A stretch of 64,000 nucleotides of DNA from Desulfopila aestuarii DSM 18488. GTDB taxonomy: Bacteria > Desulfobacterota > Desulfobulbia > Desulfobulbales > Desulfocapsaceae. Positions 15,529 through 24,282 of the stretch are shown piece by piece (position 1 is the stretch's first letter; every line of letters starts with the position of its first letter). The notes beneath the pieces were generated by a model. The model saw nothing but the letters and a program-made list of their open reading frames with translations. It was not told the DNA's origin and did not search any database. Where the stretch lies: contig NZ_FRFE01000003.1 in assembly GCF_900143695.1 (NCBI RefSeq), forward strand, positions 1-64,000, given 5' to 3'. The position numbers were made by a program, and so were the translations under genes.

Positions 15529-17436
15529 TCATTTTTCGATTTTGACCTGCACCACCCCCCGAACAGAATTAACCAGGAAAACTGCCTCAGCCTGAAAAAT
15601 ATCGGTGGGAAAAAGAATCCGTTCTTCCACCTTCACCGACGGATCGGCCAGCAGTTGCTTACGCATAACTCCTGCCAGCAAACCGCAGGAGACAGGGGGC
15701 GTCAGATAAGAGCCTTCTCGATAGATCACTACATTGGTGATAGAGCCTTCCGTCACCTCCCCCTTGTCGTTTACAAAGATCTGATCAAAATATCCCGCCT
15801 TCTGGGCAGCAGCAAAACCTTGGTCGTAGATTTTTCGCCGGGTAGTCTTGTGCATCAGCCAGCACTGACTCGCATCGGTGGCCAGCGTGGAAAAAGCCAC
15901 CGTCGGAAGAGTCGCGTAAGACGACAAATCGGGACGATCGGGCAGTCGAGTGTGCTTCGGCAACTCACAGGGTTGCGATGTGATGGTGACAACACCGTCT
16001 TTGGCAAGAGTCAGCCGCACCCGTCGCACGTCCTCGAACGTCAATGCCTGTGTTTCGAGTTGTTGTATCAGCTGATCACGATCATAGGAAAAATAGAAGT
16101 ACTCCGCAGAGGCGGCAAGCCGTTCAAGATGCTCGTCCATAAGCCAGTAGCCCAACCCTGGCCGCCACAACAGGGTCTCAATCAGCTGGAAATCCGGACT
16201 GGGACTTGTCAAAAAACGCCCTTTCAACAAACATTCTTTCCATTCGTCATGAGGATCCGAGTCGTGGGTAATACCGCCACCAATACCCATCTCACCGGAA
16301 TTGCCATCAAACACCAGTGTCCTGATTGGCACATTGAACACCGCCTCGCCCTCCGGGGAAAGAAAACCGATAGCACCAGTATAGACCCCGCGTGATTCCT
16401 TTTCCAGTTCGTCAATAATTTCCATGGTACGGATCTTAGGTGCCCCGGTTACTGAACCACAGGGAAACAGTGCCTGAAAAAGAGAGACAAGCGATACACT
16501 ATTGACGGCCCCCTCCTCCGTCTTACCGTCAATGGTGGAGGTCATCTGCAACAGGCTCTCATAGGCTTCCACATCAAAGAGCGATCTGACCTTCACCTCC
16601 CCACCACCGGCATCATGCATAACTCGTCCGAGGTCATTTCTTAAAAGGTCAACAATCATCACGTTCTCGCTGCGATTCTTCTGGTCTTGGTAAAGAAAAG
16701 CCCTGGCTGCAGCATCCTCCTCGGGATTGCGGCCACGCTTCAAGGTCCCTTTCATTGGTCGCACGGTGAGCCCATCAGCGTGTCGCCGGAAAAACAGTTC
16801 GGGCGAAAAAGACATCACTCGCCGATCACCCCAACGAAGATAGGCTCCATAGGCCACAGACTGATTGCGTCGCAAGACACGATACAGCGCATCATGTGAA
16901 CCACTGAGCGAAAAGAGCAATTTGAGCGTATAGTTTACCTGGTAGGTATCCCCGGCCCGGATATACTCAAGCACAGCATCAAGAGCCTCAAGGTACTCAT
17001 CTTCCGTCACATTTGGTCGAATTCCCGAAATCTCGTAATCACCAAATTCCAACGGTGTTTCTTGCGGGAAATCGCAGTTTCCATTTTTATGGTCGAACTG
17101 GAGTGGTTTCTCATACACGGAGAGGTCAGCAACCGTCCCCGATTTTTTTTGCGGCACACTGGTTAGACCACGGGCTTTTCTGACCAGCATGCCTCCGAAC
17201 TCATATCCAACCCAACCTGCTATGTAATAGCCTCGCTCCAACCATTTCTGCACCATTTCCAGAAATTGCTCCGGATCATCCTCCCCACCACACTGTAGCC
17301 GTGCAATCGGCGATTCAAACAGGTAGCTGGAACAGTTTTCCTGACACGGCTTAGCAGTGTCAAAAAAAGCAAATTGTTCGGTTTGTGCAAAATGGCCCAA
17401 CAACCTTTCCAACAACATGTTTGAAACAATATACAT
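15529..17436 (-). CDS. pabB: PabB-PabC fusion: aminodeoxychorismate synthase component I plus aminodeoxychorismate lyase
   Basis: This 635-residue chain joins two successive p-aminobenzoate enzymes. Residues up to about 385 form the chorismate-binding domain, with the conserved FSPELFFRR, PMKGTLKRG, DLLRNDLGR and GAPKIRTMEIIDELE blocks. The C-terminal approximately 230 residues are a class IV PLP fold (HKTTRRKIYD with the candidate Schiff-base lysine, EGSITNVVIY, GLLAGVMR), which eliminates pyruvate to release p-aminobenzoate. The glutamine amidotransferase PabA is not in the window. Two ATGs are possible. GGAG touches the first (17442) but lies 6 nt before the second (17436), which I use. 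Confidence 0.9.
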   Translation of the reverse strand: MYIVSNMLLERLLGHFAQTEQFAFFDTAKPCQENCSSYLFESPIARLQCGGEDDPEQFLEMVQKWLERGYYIAGWVGYEFGGMLVRKARGLTSVPQKKSGTVADLSVYEKPLQFDHKNGNCDFPQETPLEFGDYEISGIRPNVTEDEYLEALDAVLEYIRAGDTYQVNYTLKLLFSLSGSHDALYRVLRRNQSVAYGAYLRWGDRRVMSFSPELFFRRHADGLTVRPMKGTLKRGRNPEEDAAARAFLYQDQKNRSENVMIVDLLRNDLGRVMHDAGGGEVKVRSLFDVEAYESLLQMTSTIDGKTEEGAVNSVSLVSLFQALFPCGSVTGAPKIRTMEIIDELEKESRGVYTGAIGFLSPEGEAVFNVPIRTLVFDGNSGEMGIGGGITHDSDPHDEWKECLLKGRFLTSPSPDFQLIETLLWRPGLGYWLMDEHLERLAASAEYFYFSYDRDQLIQQLETQALTFEDVRRVRLTLAKDGVVTITSQPCELPKHTRLPDRPDLSSYATLPTVAFSTLATDASQCWLMHKTTRRKIYDQGFAAAQKAGYFDQIFVNDKGEVTEGSITNVVIYREGSYLTPPVSCGLLAGVMRKQLLADPSVKVEERILFPTDIFQAEAVFLVNSVRGVVQVKIEK

Positions 17437-17564
17437 ATACATCTCCAGAAACCGCGTTTCACTCTTGGTCCCACCATCATACCTATATCTCGAAATGATT
17501 GCGAAAAAAGATACATGGGCAAAACCAGACGACGAAAATCTCAGGTTTTAGACCAATTCCTTTC

Positions 17565-17593
17565 TTGCATGCCCAATATAAATACCATATAAT
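17565..17593 (+). promoter_or_regulatory. Sigma70-type promoter, probably of the oxidoreductase gene
   Basis: TTGCAT (17565-17570) and a perfect TATAAT (17588-17593) are 17 nt apart on the plus strand. The next plus-strand gene starts at 18179, giving a leader of about 580 nt if this is the promoter used. Confidence 0.65.
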
Positions 17594-18024
17594 GCCTGGT
17601 CAGTTTGAAGAAGATAAAGGTGTTTCCTTTTTCGGCTCCATGAACACATATTCAACACGATACAGATCGGACATGGCCGAAGAGCGCAAGGAAATTGGTA
17701 CCTTTAAGGCAGCTCGGGCCACTATGTCTAATGATAACGACTGTTGGTTTCGTAAAAAACCATGACAGCAAACGATGAACCTTGGTAAATGAATAATGTG
17801 CCAGGATCGTTCTGCTGTTGCTGAGACTTTTGCGAGACCCTAATCGACCAAGGACAACTAATAACATTGCTCCACCGACAGTTGTCAACGGCTTTTTCCC
17901 ACATGACCGACATGGCCTGAATCGGTTCACTGGTAGAAAAGCCAGATATTTTGGCCTTTGTCGGCAAAACAACGTGCACGAAGCTGTCCCCCATCCGGCG
18001 CATCCTCCCCCACCTACTGCGCTC

Positions 18025-18085
18025 AAGGGGTCAGACTATTCAGTACGTCACCGGCGGTTTTCCCCAGCGGAGCCCCTTCGGTGAC
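18025..18085 (+). promoter_or_regulatory. Structured leader segment with competing pairings
   Basis: GTCACCG (18047-18053) pairs perfectly with CGGTGAC (18079-18085). A competing stem can form between AAGGGG (18025-18030) and the CCCCTT just inside the second arm. The two folds are mutually exclusive. No known riboswitch class is recognisable to me. Confidence 0.3.
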
Positions 18086-18178
18086 AAACCCAGCTTTTAT
18101 TTGGCGGTACAGCCACCTGTCTGTTTCCATGAAAATGGAACATACACAACTTAGAGACATCTTAAAGGAGAACAGCAA

Positions 18179-21100
18179 ATGTCGCGTAAAATGGTAACAT
18201 TAGATGGCAACCAGGCATGTACCCATGTCGCCTACGCCACCAGCGAGATCATCACCATTTACCCAATCACCCCTTCCTCGCCAATGGCAGCCGATTCCGA
18301 CGCCAAAGCAGCAGGTGGCCAGGAAAATATCTGGGGTACCGTTCCAGTTGTCACCCAGATGCAATCGGAGGCTGGTGTTGCCGGTGCAGTACACGGCTCC
18401 CTTACCACCGGTGCACTGTGTACCACCTTCACCGCGTCCCAGGGGCTTTTGCTGATGATCCCCAACATGTACAAGATCGCCGGTGAGCTCACCCCGACCG
18501 TTTTCCACATCTCGGCTCGTGCTCTTGCCTACCAGGGTCTGTCCATCTTCGGTGACCACAGCGACATTTACTCAGCCCGTCAGACCGGCTGGGCTATGCT
18601 GTGTGCCCAGAACGTTCAGGAATGTATGGATATGGCACTCATCGCCACCCAGTCCACCCTGAAGTCCAGAATCCCGTTTATGCATTTCTTTGACGGTTTC
18701 CGTACCTCACACGAAGTACAGAAGATCGAGGAACTGACCTTTGATGATATGCGCGCTGTCATTGACGAGGATCTCATCGCTGCTCACCGTACCCGTGCTC
18801 TGACCCCTGATTGTCCGTCCATCCGTGGCACCGCCCAGAACCCGGACGTCAACTTTACCGGCCGTGAGACCGTCAACAAATACTATAATGCTACCCCGGC
18901 CATCGTACAGGAGACCATGGACAAACTGGCAACCCTCACCGGCCGCCAGTACCACCTGTTCGACTACTACGGCGCCGAGGATGCCGAAGACGTCATCGTC
19001 ATGATGGGTTCCGGCTGCGAAACTGCCGCCGCCACCATCGATTACATGGTGGCCCAGGGTGAGAGAGTCGGTATGGTTATCGTTCGCCTCTACCGTCCGT
19101 TCGACGCTGCTGCCATGGTCAACGCCCTGCCGAATTCAGTCGTACGCATCACCGTACTCGACCGTACCAAAGAGCCGGGTTCCATTGGCGAGCCGCTCTA
19201 TCTTGATGTACGCGCTGCCGTAACCGAAGCTGTTGAGTCTAATCCCACCGCTATTCCACCGGTCATTTACGCAGGCCGTTACGGTCTGGGCTCTGCCGAG
19301 TTCACCCCGGCCATGGTCAAGGCTGTTTTCGACAACATGGCAAGCATGGCCCCCAAGAAGAAGTTCTGCGTCGGTCCTCACGATGACGTCGCCTTCACCA
19401 GCCTTGATTACGACTCATCCTTCAACATCGAGAGCAAGGACGTTTTCCGCGCCCTGTTCTACGGTCTGGGTGCAGACGGTACCGTTGGCGCCAACAAGAA
19501 TACCATCAAGATCATCGGTTCCGAGACAGAGAACTCCGCTCAAGGCTACTTCGTCTACGACTCCAAGAAGTCCGGTTCCATCACCACCTCGCATCTGCGT
19601 TTCGGTGACAACAAGATCGCAGCTCCCTACCTGATCAACAAAGCCAACTTCGTTGCCTGCCACAACTTCACCTTCCTTGACTCTTACGACATGCTCTGCA
19701 ACCTTGAGGAAGGCGGTACCTTCCTTTTGACCAGCTCTTTTGGAAAAGATGAAGTCTGGGACAAATTGCCTGATCGTGTCCAGCGCGACCTGATCGAGAA
19801 GAAAGCGAAGTTCTACGTGATCGACGCAATCTCGCTTGCCCAGGCTCTGGGCCTTGGCGCCCGCATCAATATGATCATGCAGACCGCGTTCTTCATGATT
19901 TCCGGCATCCTTACCCCGGAAGAAGCTGTCGCCGCCATCAAGAAAGCCATCAAGAAGACCTACGGCAACAAAGGTGAAAAAGTTGTCCAGATGAACTACG
20001 ACGCGGTCGATACGGCTATCAAGAACATTGTCGAAGTCACCGTGGGTGGCGCTGTCACTGGTCATGCTCTGCCGCCGACCGTTCCGGAGAATGCTCCTGA
20101 TTTCGTCAAGAAAGTTACGGCGAAGATCATCGAAGGCAAGGGCGACAAGCTGAAAGTTTCCGAGCTTCCTGACGACGGTACCTGGCCGACGGCTACCACC
20201 CAGTACGAAAAGCGTAACATCGCGGTCAACGTACCGAAGTGGCTCTCCGAGAACTGCATCCAGTGTGGTCAGTGCTCACTGGTTTGCCCGCACGCCGCTA
20301 TCCGTACCAAGATTGTTCCCGAGGTCAAAGACGGCATTGTCTCTCTCGACGCGGTAGGCAAAAACTTTAAAGGTCAGAAATTCGTTATCCAGGTCTTCAC
20401 CCAGGATTGTTGCGGCTGTACCCTCTGCGTCTCCGCTTGCCCGGCCAAGACCAAGGCTCTCGAGATGATGCCGAACAGCGAAGAAGTTCGGGTTACCGAA
20501 GCTGCCAAGGTTGATTACTTCCTCAGTCTGCCTGAGATCGACCCGGCGCTCATCAGCCCGTCCACAGTGAAGGGCAGCCAGCTACTCCGCCCGCTGTTCG
20601 AGTTCTCCGGTGCTTGCGCTGGTTGTGGCGAGACTCCGTATGTTAAACTCGTTTCACAGCTGTTCGGTGATAGAATGGTTGTAGCCAATGCCACCGGCTG
20701 CTCCTCTATCTACGGCGGCAACCTTCCGACCACCCCGTACTGCAAACGTGCAGACGGTCGCGGACCGGCTTGGGCCAACTCACTGTTCGAGGACAATGCC
20801 GAATTTGGTCTTGGTATGCGTTTCACCGCAGACAAGCTTTGCAAACAGTCTCTTGAGCTGTTGCCGAAACTTGTTGAGGCCGGGCTTATCTCTGCAGATC
20901 TTGCTGAGAAGATCAAGAGCCAGCCGCAGGTCACTCAGATGGACATTGAGGCACAGCGCGCCAATGTTGCTGAGCTGAAAGCAGCTCTCAAAGGTAGCAA
21001 CAATGTCTTAGCCAAACGCCTCCTGCCAATCTGTGACTATATCGTCAAGAAGTCCGTCTGGATCATCGGTGGTGACGGCTGGGCCTACGATATCGGATAT

Positions 21101-21715
21101 GGCGGTCTCGACCATGTCCTTGCCTCCGGTGAAAACGTCAACGTCCTGCTGCTTGACACCGAGGTCTACTCCAACACCGGTGGTCAGATGTCCAAGTCCA
21201 CCCCACGTGCGGCAACCGCACAGTTCGCTTTCGGCGGCAAGAAATCTCCGAAGAAAGACATTGGCATGATCTTCTCGACCTACGGCAACGTCTATGTGGC
21301 TCACATCGCCATGGGCGCCAACCCAGCCCAGACTGCGAAAGCCATCGCCGAGGCAGAGGCCTATGACGGACCGTCTCTGATCATCGCCTATGCACACTGC
21401 ATCAACCATGGCATCAACATGGCCAATGGTCTTGAGCAGCAGAAGAAGGCCGTAGCCTGTGGCCACTGGCCGCTGTACCGCTACAACCCGGATCTGGAAG
21501 CGGAAGGTAAAAACCCGCTCATCATCGACTCCAAAGAGCCGACCCTCAACTTCACTGACTACATCCTGAGCGAAAACCGTTACAAGGCGCTCAAGCGTAT
21601 TAATCCTTCCGAGGCCGATGCTCTCATCGCCCAGGCAGAGAAAGACGCTATGAAGTCATGGAAGTTCCTGAAAGGTCGCGCTGCCGCTCTTGAGCCGGAA
21701 AAGACTGAGGAATAA
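18179..21715 (+). CDS. nifJ: Pyruvate:ferredoxin (flavodoxin) oxidoreductase, single-chain
   Basis: This 1178-residue homodimer-type enzyme converts pyruvate and CoA to acetyl-CoA, CO2 and reduced ferredoxin and is central to anaerobic carbon metabolism. In order: the pyrimidine-binding domain from the N-terminus (GNQACTHVAYATSE, YPITPSSPM), domain II, the CoA/gamma region, a two-cluster ferredoxin domain (CIQCGQCSLVCP and CCGCTLCVSACP) and the C-terminal TPP domain with CAGCGETPY, the GDGWAYDIGYGG motif and the cysteines for a third 4Fe-4S cluster. A strong AAAGGAG lies 8 nt before the ATG. A bidirectional terminator follows. Codon use is biased towards preferred codons (many GGT/ACC/AAG), suggesting high expression. 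Confidence 0.97.
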   Translation: MSRKMVTLDGNQACTHVAYATSEIITIYPITPSSPMAADSDAKAAGGQENIWGTVPVVTQMQSEAGVAGAVHGSLTTGALCTTFTASQGLLLMIPNMYKIAGELTPTVFHISARALAYQGLSIFGDHSDIYSARQTGWAMLCAQNVQECMDMALIATQSTLKSRIPFMHFFDGFRTSHEVQKIEELTFDDMRAVIDEDLIAAHRTRALTPDCPSIRGTAQNPDVNFTGRETVNKYYNATPAIVQETMDKLATLTGRQYHLFDYYGAEDAEDVIVMMGSGCETAAATIDYMVAQGERVGMVIVRLYRPFDAAAMVNALPNSVVRITVLDRTKEPGSIGEPLYLDVRAAVTEAVESNPTAIPPVIYAGRYGLGSAEFTPAMVKAVFDNMASMAPKKKFCVGPHDDVAFTSLDYDSSFNIESKDVFRALFYGLGADGTVGANKNTIKIIGSETENSAQGYFVYDSKKSGSITTSHLRFGDNKIAAPYLINKANFVACHNFTFLDSYDMLCNLEEGGTFLLTSSFGKDEVWDKLPDRVQRDLIEKKAKFYVIDAISLAQALGLGARINMIMQTAFFMISGILTPEEAVAAIKKAIKKTYGNKGEKVVQMNYDAVDTAIKNIVEVTVGGAVTGHALPPTVPENAPDFVKKVTAKIIEGKGDKLKVSELPDDGTWPTATTQYEKRNIAVNVPKWLSENCIQCGQCSLVCPHAAIRTKIVPEVKDGIVSLDAVGKNFKGQKFVIQVFTQDCCGCTLCVSACPAKTKALEMMPNSEEVRVTEAAKVDYFLSLPEIDPALISPSTVKGSQLLRPLFEFSGACAGCGETPYVKLVSQLFGDRMVVANATGCSSIYGGNLPTTPYCKRADGRGPAWANSLFEDNAEFGLGMRFTADKLCKQSLELLPKLVEAGLISADLAEKIKSQPQVTQMDIEAQRANVAELKAALKGSNNVLAKRLLPICDYIVKKSVWIIGGDGWAYDIGYGGLDHVLASGENVNVLLLDTEVYSNTGGQMSKSTPRAATAQFAFGGKKSPKKDIGMIFSTYGNVYVAHIAMGANPAQTAKAIAEAEAYDGPSLIIAYAHCINHGINMANGLEQQKKAVACGHWPLYRYNPDLEAEGKNPLIIDSKEPTLNFTDYILSENRYKALKRINPSEADALIAQAEKDAMKSWKFLKGRAAALEPEKTEE

Positions 21716-21734
21716 TTCGGTCTCTACCATATCG

Positions 21735-21766
21735 ATCACCCTCGGCTGCAGTCGGCCGGGGGTGAT
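21735..21766 (+). terminator. GC-rich hairpin just after the oxidoreductase gene
   Basis: ATCACCC-CGGC pairs with GCCG-GGGTGAT around a TGCAGTCG loop, 20 nt after the stop codon. It lacks a T-run and may protect the mRNA end or act with the next hairpin. Confidence 0.4.
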
Positions 21767-21779
21767 TTGCAGCGAGTTG

Positions 21780-21829
21780 ACAACAAAAAAGGGGCGATGG
21801 ATTGATTCCACCGCCCCTTTTTTGTTGTC
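21780..21829. terminator. Bidirectional intrinsic terminator
   Basis: A long stem with a GGGGCGG/CCGCCCC core flanked by A6 on the left and T6 on the right lies between the convergent oxidoreductase and YkgJ-like genes. It works as a rho-independent terminator in either direction. Confidence 0.85.
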
Positions 21830-21877
21830 TTCATAGGAAAGGCGCCAAAATCGGCGCTCTTCCATGATCCAGGAGAT

Positions 21878-22834
21878 CTATTTTTTCAACTTCAGTTCAT
21901 CCATATCGGCTTTCAGAGCCTCATACTGGCGAATAGCCTGCAGTACCGATTCATCCTGCTCCTGCTTCATTACAGAAACCTTAGCCTGAATTTTCTCTTC
22001 TTTTATCCTGAAGCCGGGGTCCTGTACACCAAAGAGGCTTGAAGCGAGGTAGCGATATGAGAAGTGTAAAAGTTCGACATCGTCTTCCTTGATCTTCTCG
22101 ATAATCTCTGGATCAACATCATAGGTCTGCAAAAACGAACTCTCGAAAATAAACCGTTTAAAATGGGACAGGTCGGTCGAGGCCATAAAGAACATCCGCT
22201 TGGCCTGCTCTGAAAGCTGCGCCTGCTGGCCATGGGATTTGCGGCGCATGACAAGGCGCAACCATTCACGGTTCATATCGTCGCGCAGGTCGACACCCTG
22301 ATCCGCACGCCATTCCGCTACAGTCCATTCCTTGTCCTCTTCGTGGCCTTTGCAGTAATCTTCTTTCACCACGAAATAGAACTTATCATCAGCACCTGAT
22401 ACCTCACCACCACCCTCTTCCTTGTGGCCGGCCTCATGGAAATCAGCCATGCCTACCGGATAATAACGACAAGCCGAGGGACGGTCTGAATAGACAGTGC
22501 ACCCTTCAGGGGTAACGAAAGGACATTTATTGTCCTCTTCACGCATTTTGATCATGACCCCTGGCATATCGGTCTGCTCCAGATAGGTCGGCAGCGTATA
22601 AAGATGCAGGAAATCATGGGCCGGAATACCGAGCCGCTTGGTCAGAATAAGTATGTCATAAGGGGTCAGAACGATCTTAATGCCACCGCAGCACGCCGTA
22701 AAACAACTGACACCGGGATGACAGCGAAACTTGATCCTGCTGTTCAAGGTAAGCTTCTGCGGCATAATGTTGGAAGGATTTTTGCTTTTGCCAAAAAGAC
22801 TCTGCTCTTTGGCACTCAACTGATCTTTACTCAT
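21878..22834 (-). CDS. YkgJ-family cysteine-cluster protein (putative Fe/Zn chelating)
   Basis: This 318-residue protein has the YkgJ/UPF0153 cysteine pattern: a first cluster CHPGVSCFTACCGG and a second CPFVTPEGC...C-R-Y-Y-P, which in the family is thought to bind iron or zinc. A long acidic and helical C-terminal extension (about residues 200-318) is outside the core and ends in a probable coiled coil rich in E, K and Q. The ATG at 22834 is preceded by AGGTGAT, so it is preferred over an upstream start at 22882. The molecular function of the family is not established. A second, smaller member is at 56522. Confidence 0.85.
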   Translation of the reverse strand: MSKDQLSAKEQSLFGKSKNPSNIMPQKLTLNSRIKFRCHPGVSCFTACCGGIKIVLTPYDILILTKRLGIPAHDFLHLYTLPTYLEQTDMPGVMIKMREEDNKCPFVTPEGCTVYSDRPSACRYYPVGMADFHEAGHKEEGGGEVSGADDKFYFVVKEDYCKGHEEDKEWTVAEWRADQGVDLRDDMNREWLRLVMRRKSHGQQAQLSEQAKRMFFMASTDLSHFKRFIFESSFLQTYDVDPEIIEKIKEDDVELLHFSYRYLASSLFGVQDPGFRIKEEKIQAKVSVMKQEQDESVLQAIRQYEALKADMDELKLKK

Positions 22835-23253
22835 TACATCACCTGATATTGAATATGGGTTGAAAACTCCACGAAATTGCATCTATTGGTACAATTGAAA
22901 ACCATCGAAAGATATACACAGTGCATGAACGGCCTTTGTTCCTGAAGGCTCATTGTCGCGGTCCTCGCTAAGACGAACATGACCTCGCATTATGCAAAGG
23001 ATGCAGCAGCATTGCATAATAAACGTCATACCGTGATGTGTCAAACCCAATCCTTGGCAATAGCAGGAGCAGACTTCGGCAATTCGGGCAGATAGCAAAA
23101 AGATCCTTTACCAGGATCAAGGGTTAACTCTCCAGCTCGCCTTTAGACTTGCAGTTTTTCTTTATTGTTCGTATATCAGACTGTCTATACTCGCGAGCAT
23201 TATCCGTTCTGTCTACCAGGAACGTTGTCGTTTTCACCAAGGTTTGGTTGTTT
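22835..23253. other. Intergenic region upstream of small ORF
   Basis: About 420 nt between divergent genes. It contains a 9-bp perfect inverted repeat, ATTATGCAA (22989-22997) and TTGCATAAT (23012-23020), and a shorter GATCC/GGATC hairpin (23102-23118). No tRNA or recognisable ncRNA is visible. Confidence 0.5.
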
Positions 23254-23448
23254 ATGAAGGTCTTTTTATCTCCAGTTGATTTATCCGCTGCAAACACAAT
23301 TATCTATCATGTTCCTGGCGGACCGACGCTTACCGTCCAGGTCGATGGAATCGAGGAATATATTGAACTCGGTTATGAGATGGGTCATATCTGTGACAAT
23401 TCCGAAATTGACGGTACAGTTCACTTCTTTCCTCGCGGCAACGCCTGA
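23254..23448 (+). CDS. Small hypothetical protein, 64 residues
   Basis: A short frame starting MKVFLSPVDL on the same strand as the PHP phosphatase gene and ending 30 nt before it. The sequence is soluble with a balanced composition (GGPTLTVQVDGIEE, GYEMGHICDNSEI), which looks protein-like. The ribosome binding site is weak (AAGG, 11 nt upstream). I do not recognise the family. It may be the first gene of a two-gene unit. Confidence 0.5.
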   Translation: MKVFLSPVDLSAANTIIYHVPGGPTLTVQVDGIEEYIELGYEMGHICDNSEIDGTVHFFPRGNA

Positions 23449-23478
23449 TCCTGCATCACTCTTTCAGATGAGGTTGAA

Positions 23479-24282
23479 ATGACCTCCCCGCAAACTGCTA
23501 TCGACATTTCTACCGATGGTCACGTCCATACCCGGCTCTGTCGCCATGCCACCGGCGAAATGGAAGAGTATGTTCTTGCAGGCATTGACAGAGGTCTCGA
23601 CAAGATGATCTTTCTCGAGCACCTGGAAGCGGGCATCAACTATTTCGATCGTACCTGGCTGACAGAAGAGGACTTCGAGGAATATTTTCGCGAAGGAATG
23701 CGGCTACAGATACTCTATCGCGAGCAAATAGAGGTGGGGCTCGGGGTAGAAGTTGGCTACAATCGGCAAGGCAAAGATGAGCTGAAAAAGAAAATTGGTG
23801 CCTATCCCTGGGAGCGGGTGGGTATTTCGTGCCATTTCCTGCCCATTGGTGACACCGGCCAGCATATCAATCTTTTAAGCCGCCAACAGCAGAATATCGA
23901 TATCGCCAGGCAGGCAGGTGTCGATCAGCTTCTGTCATGCTATTTTGACACCTTGCATGAAGCGGTCGCCGAACTGCCTGGAACCGTACTTTGCCATCTC
24001 GATGCGGCGCTGCGACACGTGCCTGGAATCTCCTTTACCAAAGAGCATCTTCAACAGATCGACGATCTTCTCACCACGGTAAAAGAAAAAGGCATGGCCA
24101 TCGAGATCAACACCTCAGGTTTCACCATGCGGGGAGAGCCGTTTCCGGCCCGTAAGTTCCTGGCCATGGCCATCGGCCACGACATTCCCCTGGTGGCGGG
24201 CTCTGACGCCCACCGACCGGAGGATGTCGGCAGATTCTTTCATAACCTTCGCGACTATATTACTTCAGCAGTTTGTCCATAG
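23479..24282 (+). CDS. PHP-domain phosphoesterase, histidinol-phosphatase type
   Basis: This 267-residue protein carries the four PHP metal-binding motifs: DGHVHT near residue 13, RHATGEMEEYV, the glutamate-histidine pair in FLEHLEAG, the CHFLP histidine and the C-terminal SDAHRPEDVG. PHP proteins of this size include HisK/HisJ-type histidinol-phosphatases (histidine biosynthesis) and polymerase-associated phosphoesterases. No other his gene is nearby, so the substrate is uncertain. The 3' end overlaps the convergent HEAT-receiver gene by 23 nt. Confidence 0.8.
   Translation: MTSPQTAIDISTDGHVHTRLCRHATGEMEEYVLAGIDRGLDKMIFLEHLEAGINYFDRTWLTEEDFEEYFREGMRLQILYREQIEVGLGVEVGYNRQGKDELKKKIGAYPWERVGISCHFLPIGDTGQHINLLSRQQQNIDIARQAGVDQLLSCYFDTLHEAVAELPGTVLCHLDAALRHVPGISFTKEHLQQIDDLLTTVKEKGMAIEINTSGFTMRGEPFPARKFLAMAIGHDIPLVAGSDAHRPEDVGRFFHNLRDYITSAVCP

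Larger units (their letters stand above)
17437..18178. other. Intergenic and leader region upstream of pyruvate:ferredoxin oxidoreductase
   Basis: About 740 nt without a convincing gene. It holds a strong promoter (17565-17593), then about 580 nt of leader with a structured segment near 18025-18085. A short plus-strand frame at 17592-17765 (57 codons) starts within the -10 box, so it is not called. Confidence 0.6.

Noticed and set aside
15439-16395. Long open frame (318 codons) on the plus strand opposite the PabB-PabC gene
   Set aside because: It is fully antisense to a well supported gene, has no recognisable domain or ribosome binding site, and its composition reflects the complement of the coding frame.
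17592-17765. Short plus-strand frame in the oxidoreductase leader
   Set aside because: Its ATG lies in the -10 box of the best promoter, so it would not be on the transcript, and the sequence is not recognised.
19415-20065. 216-codon minus-strand frame inside the oxidoreductase gene
   Set aside because: Shadow of a GC-biased, highly expressed gene. No protein-like domain.
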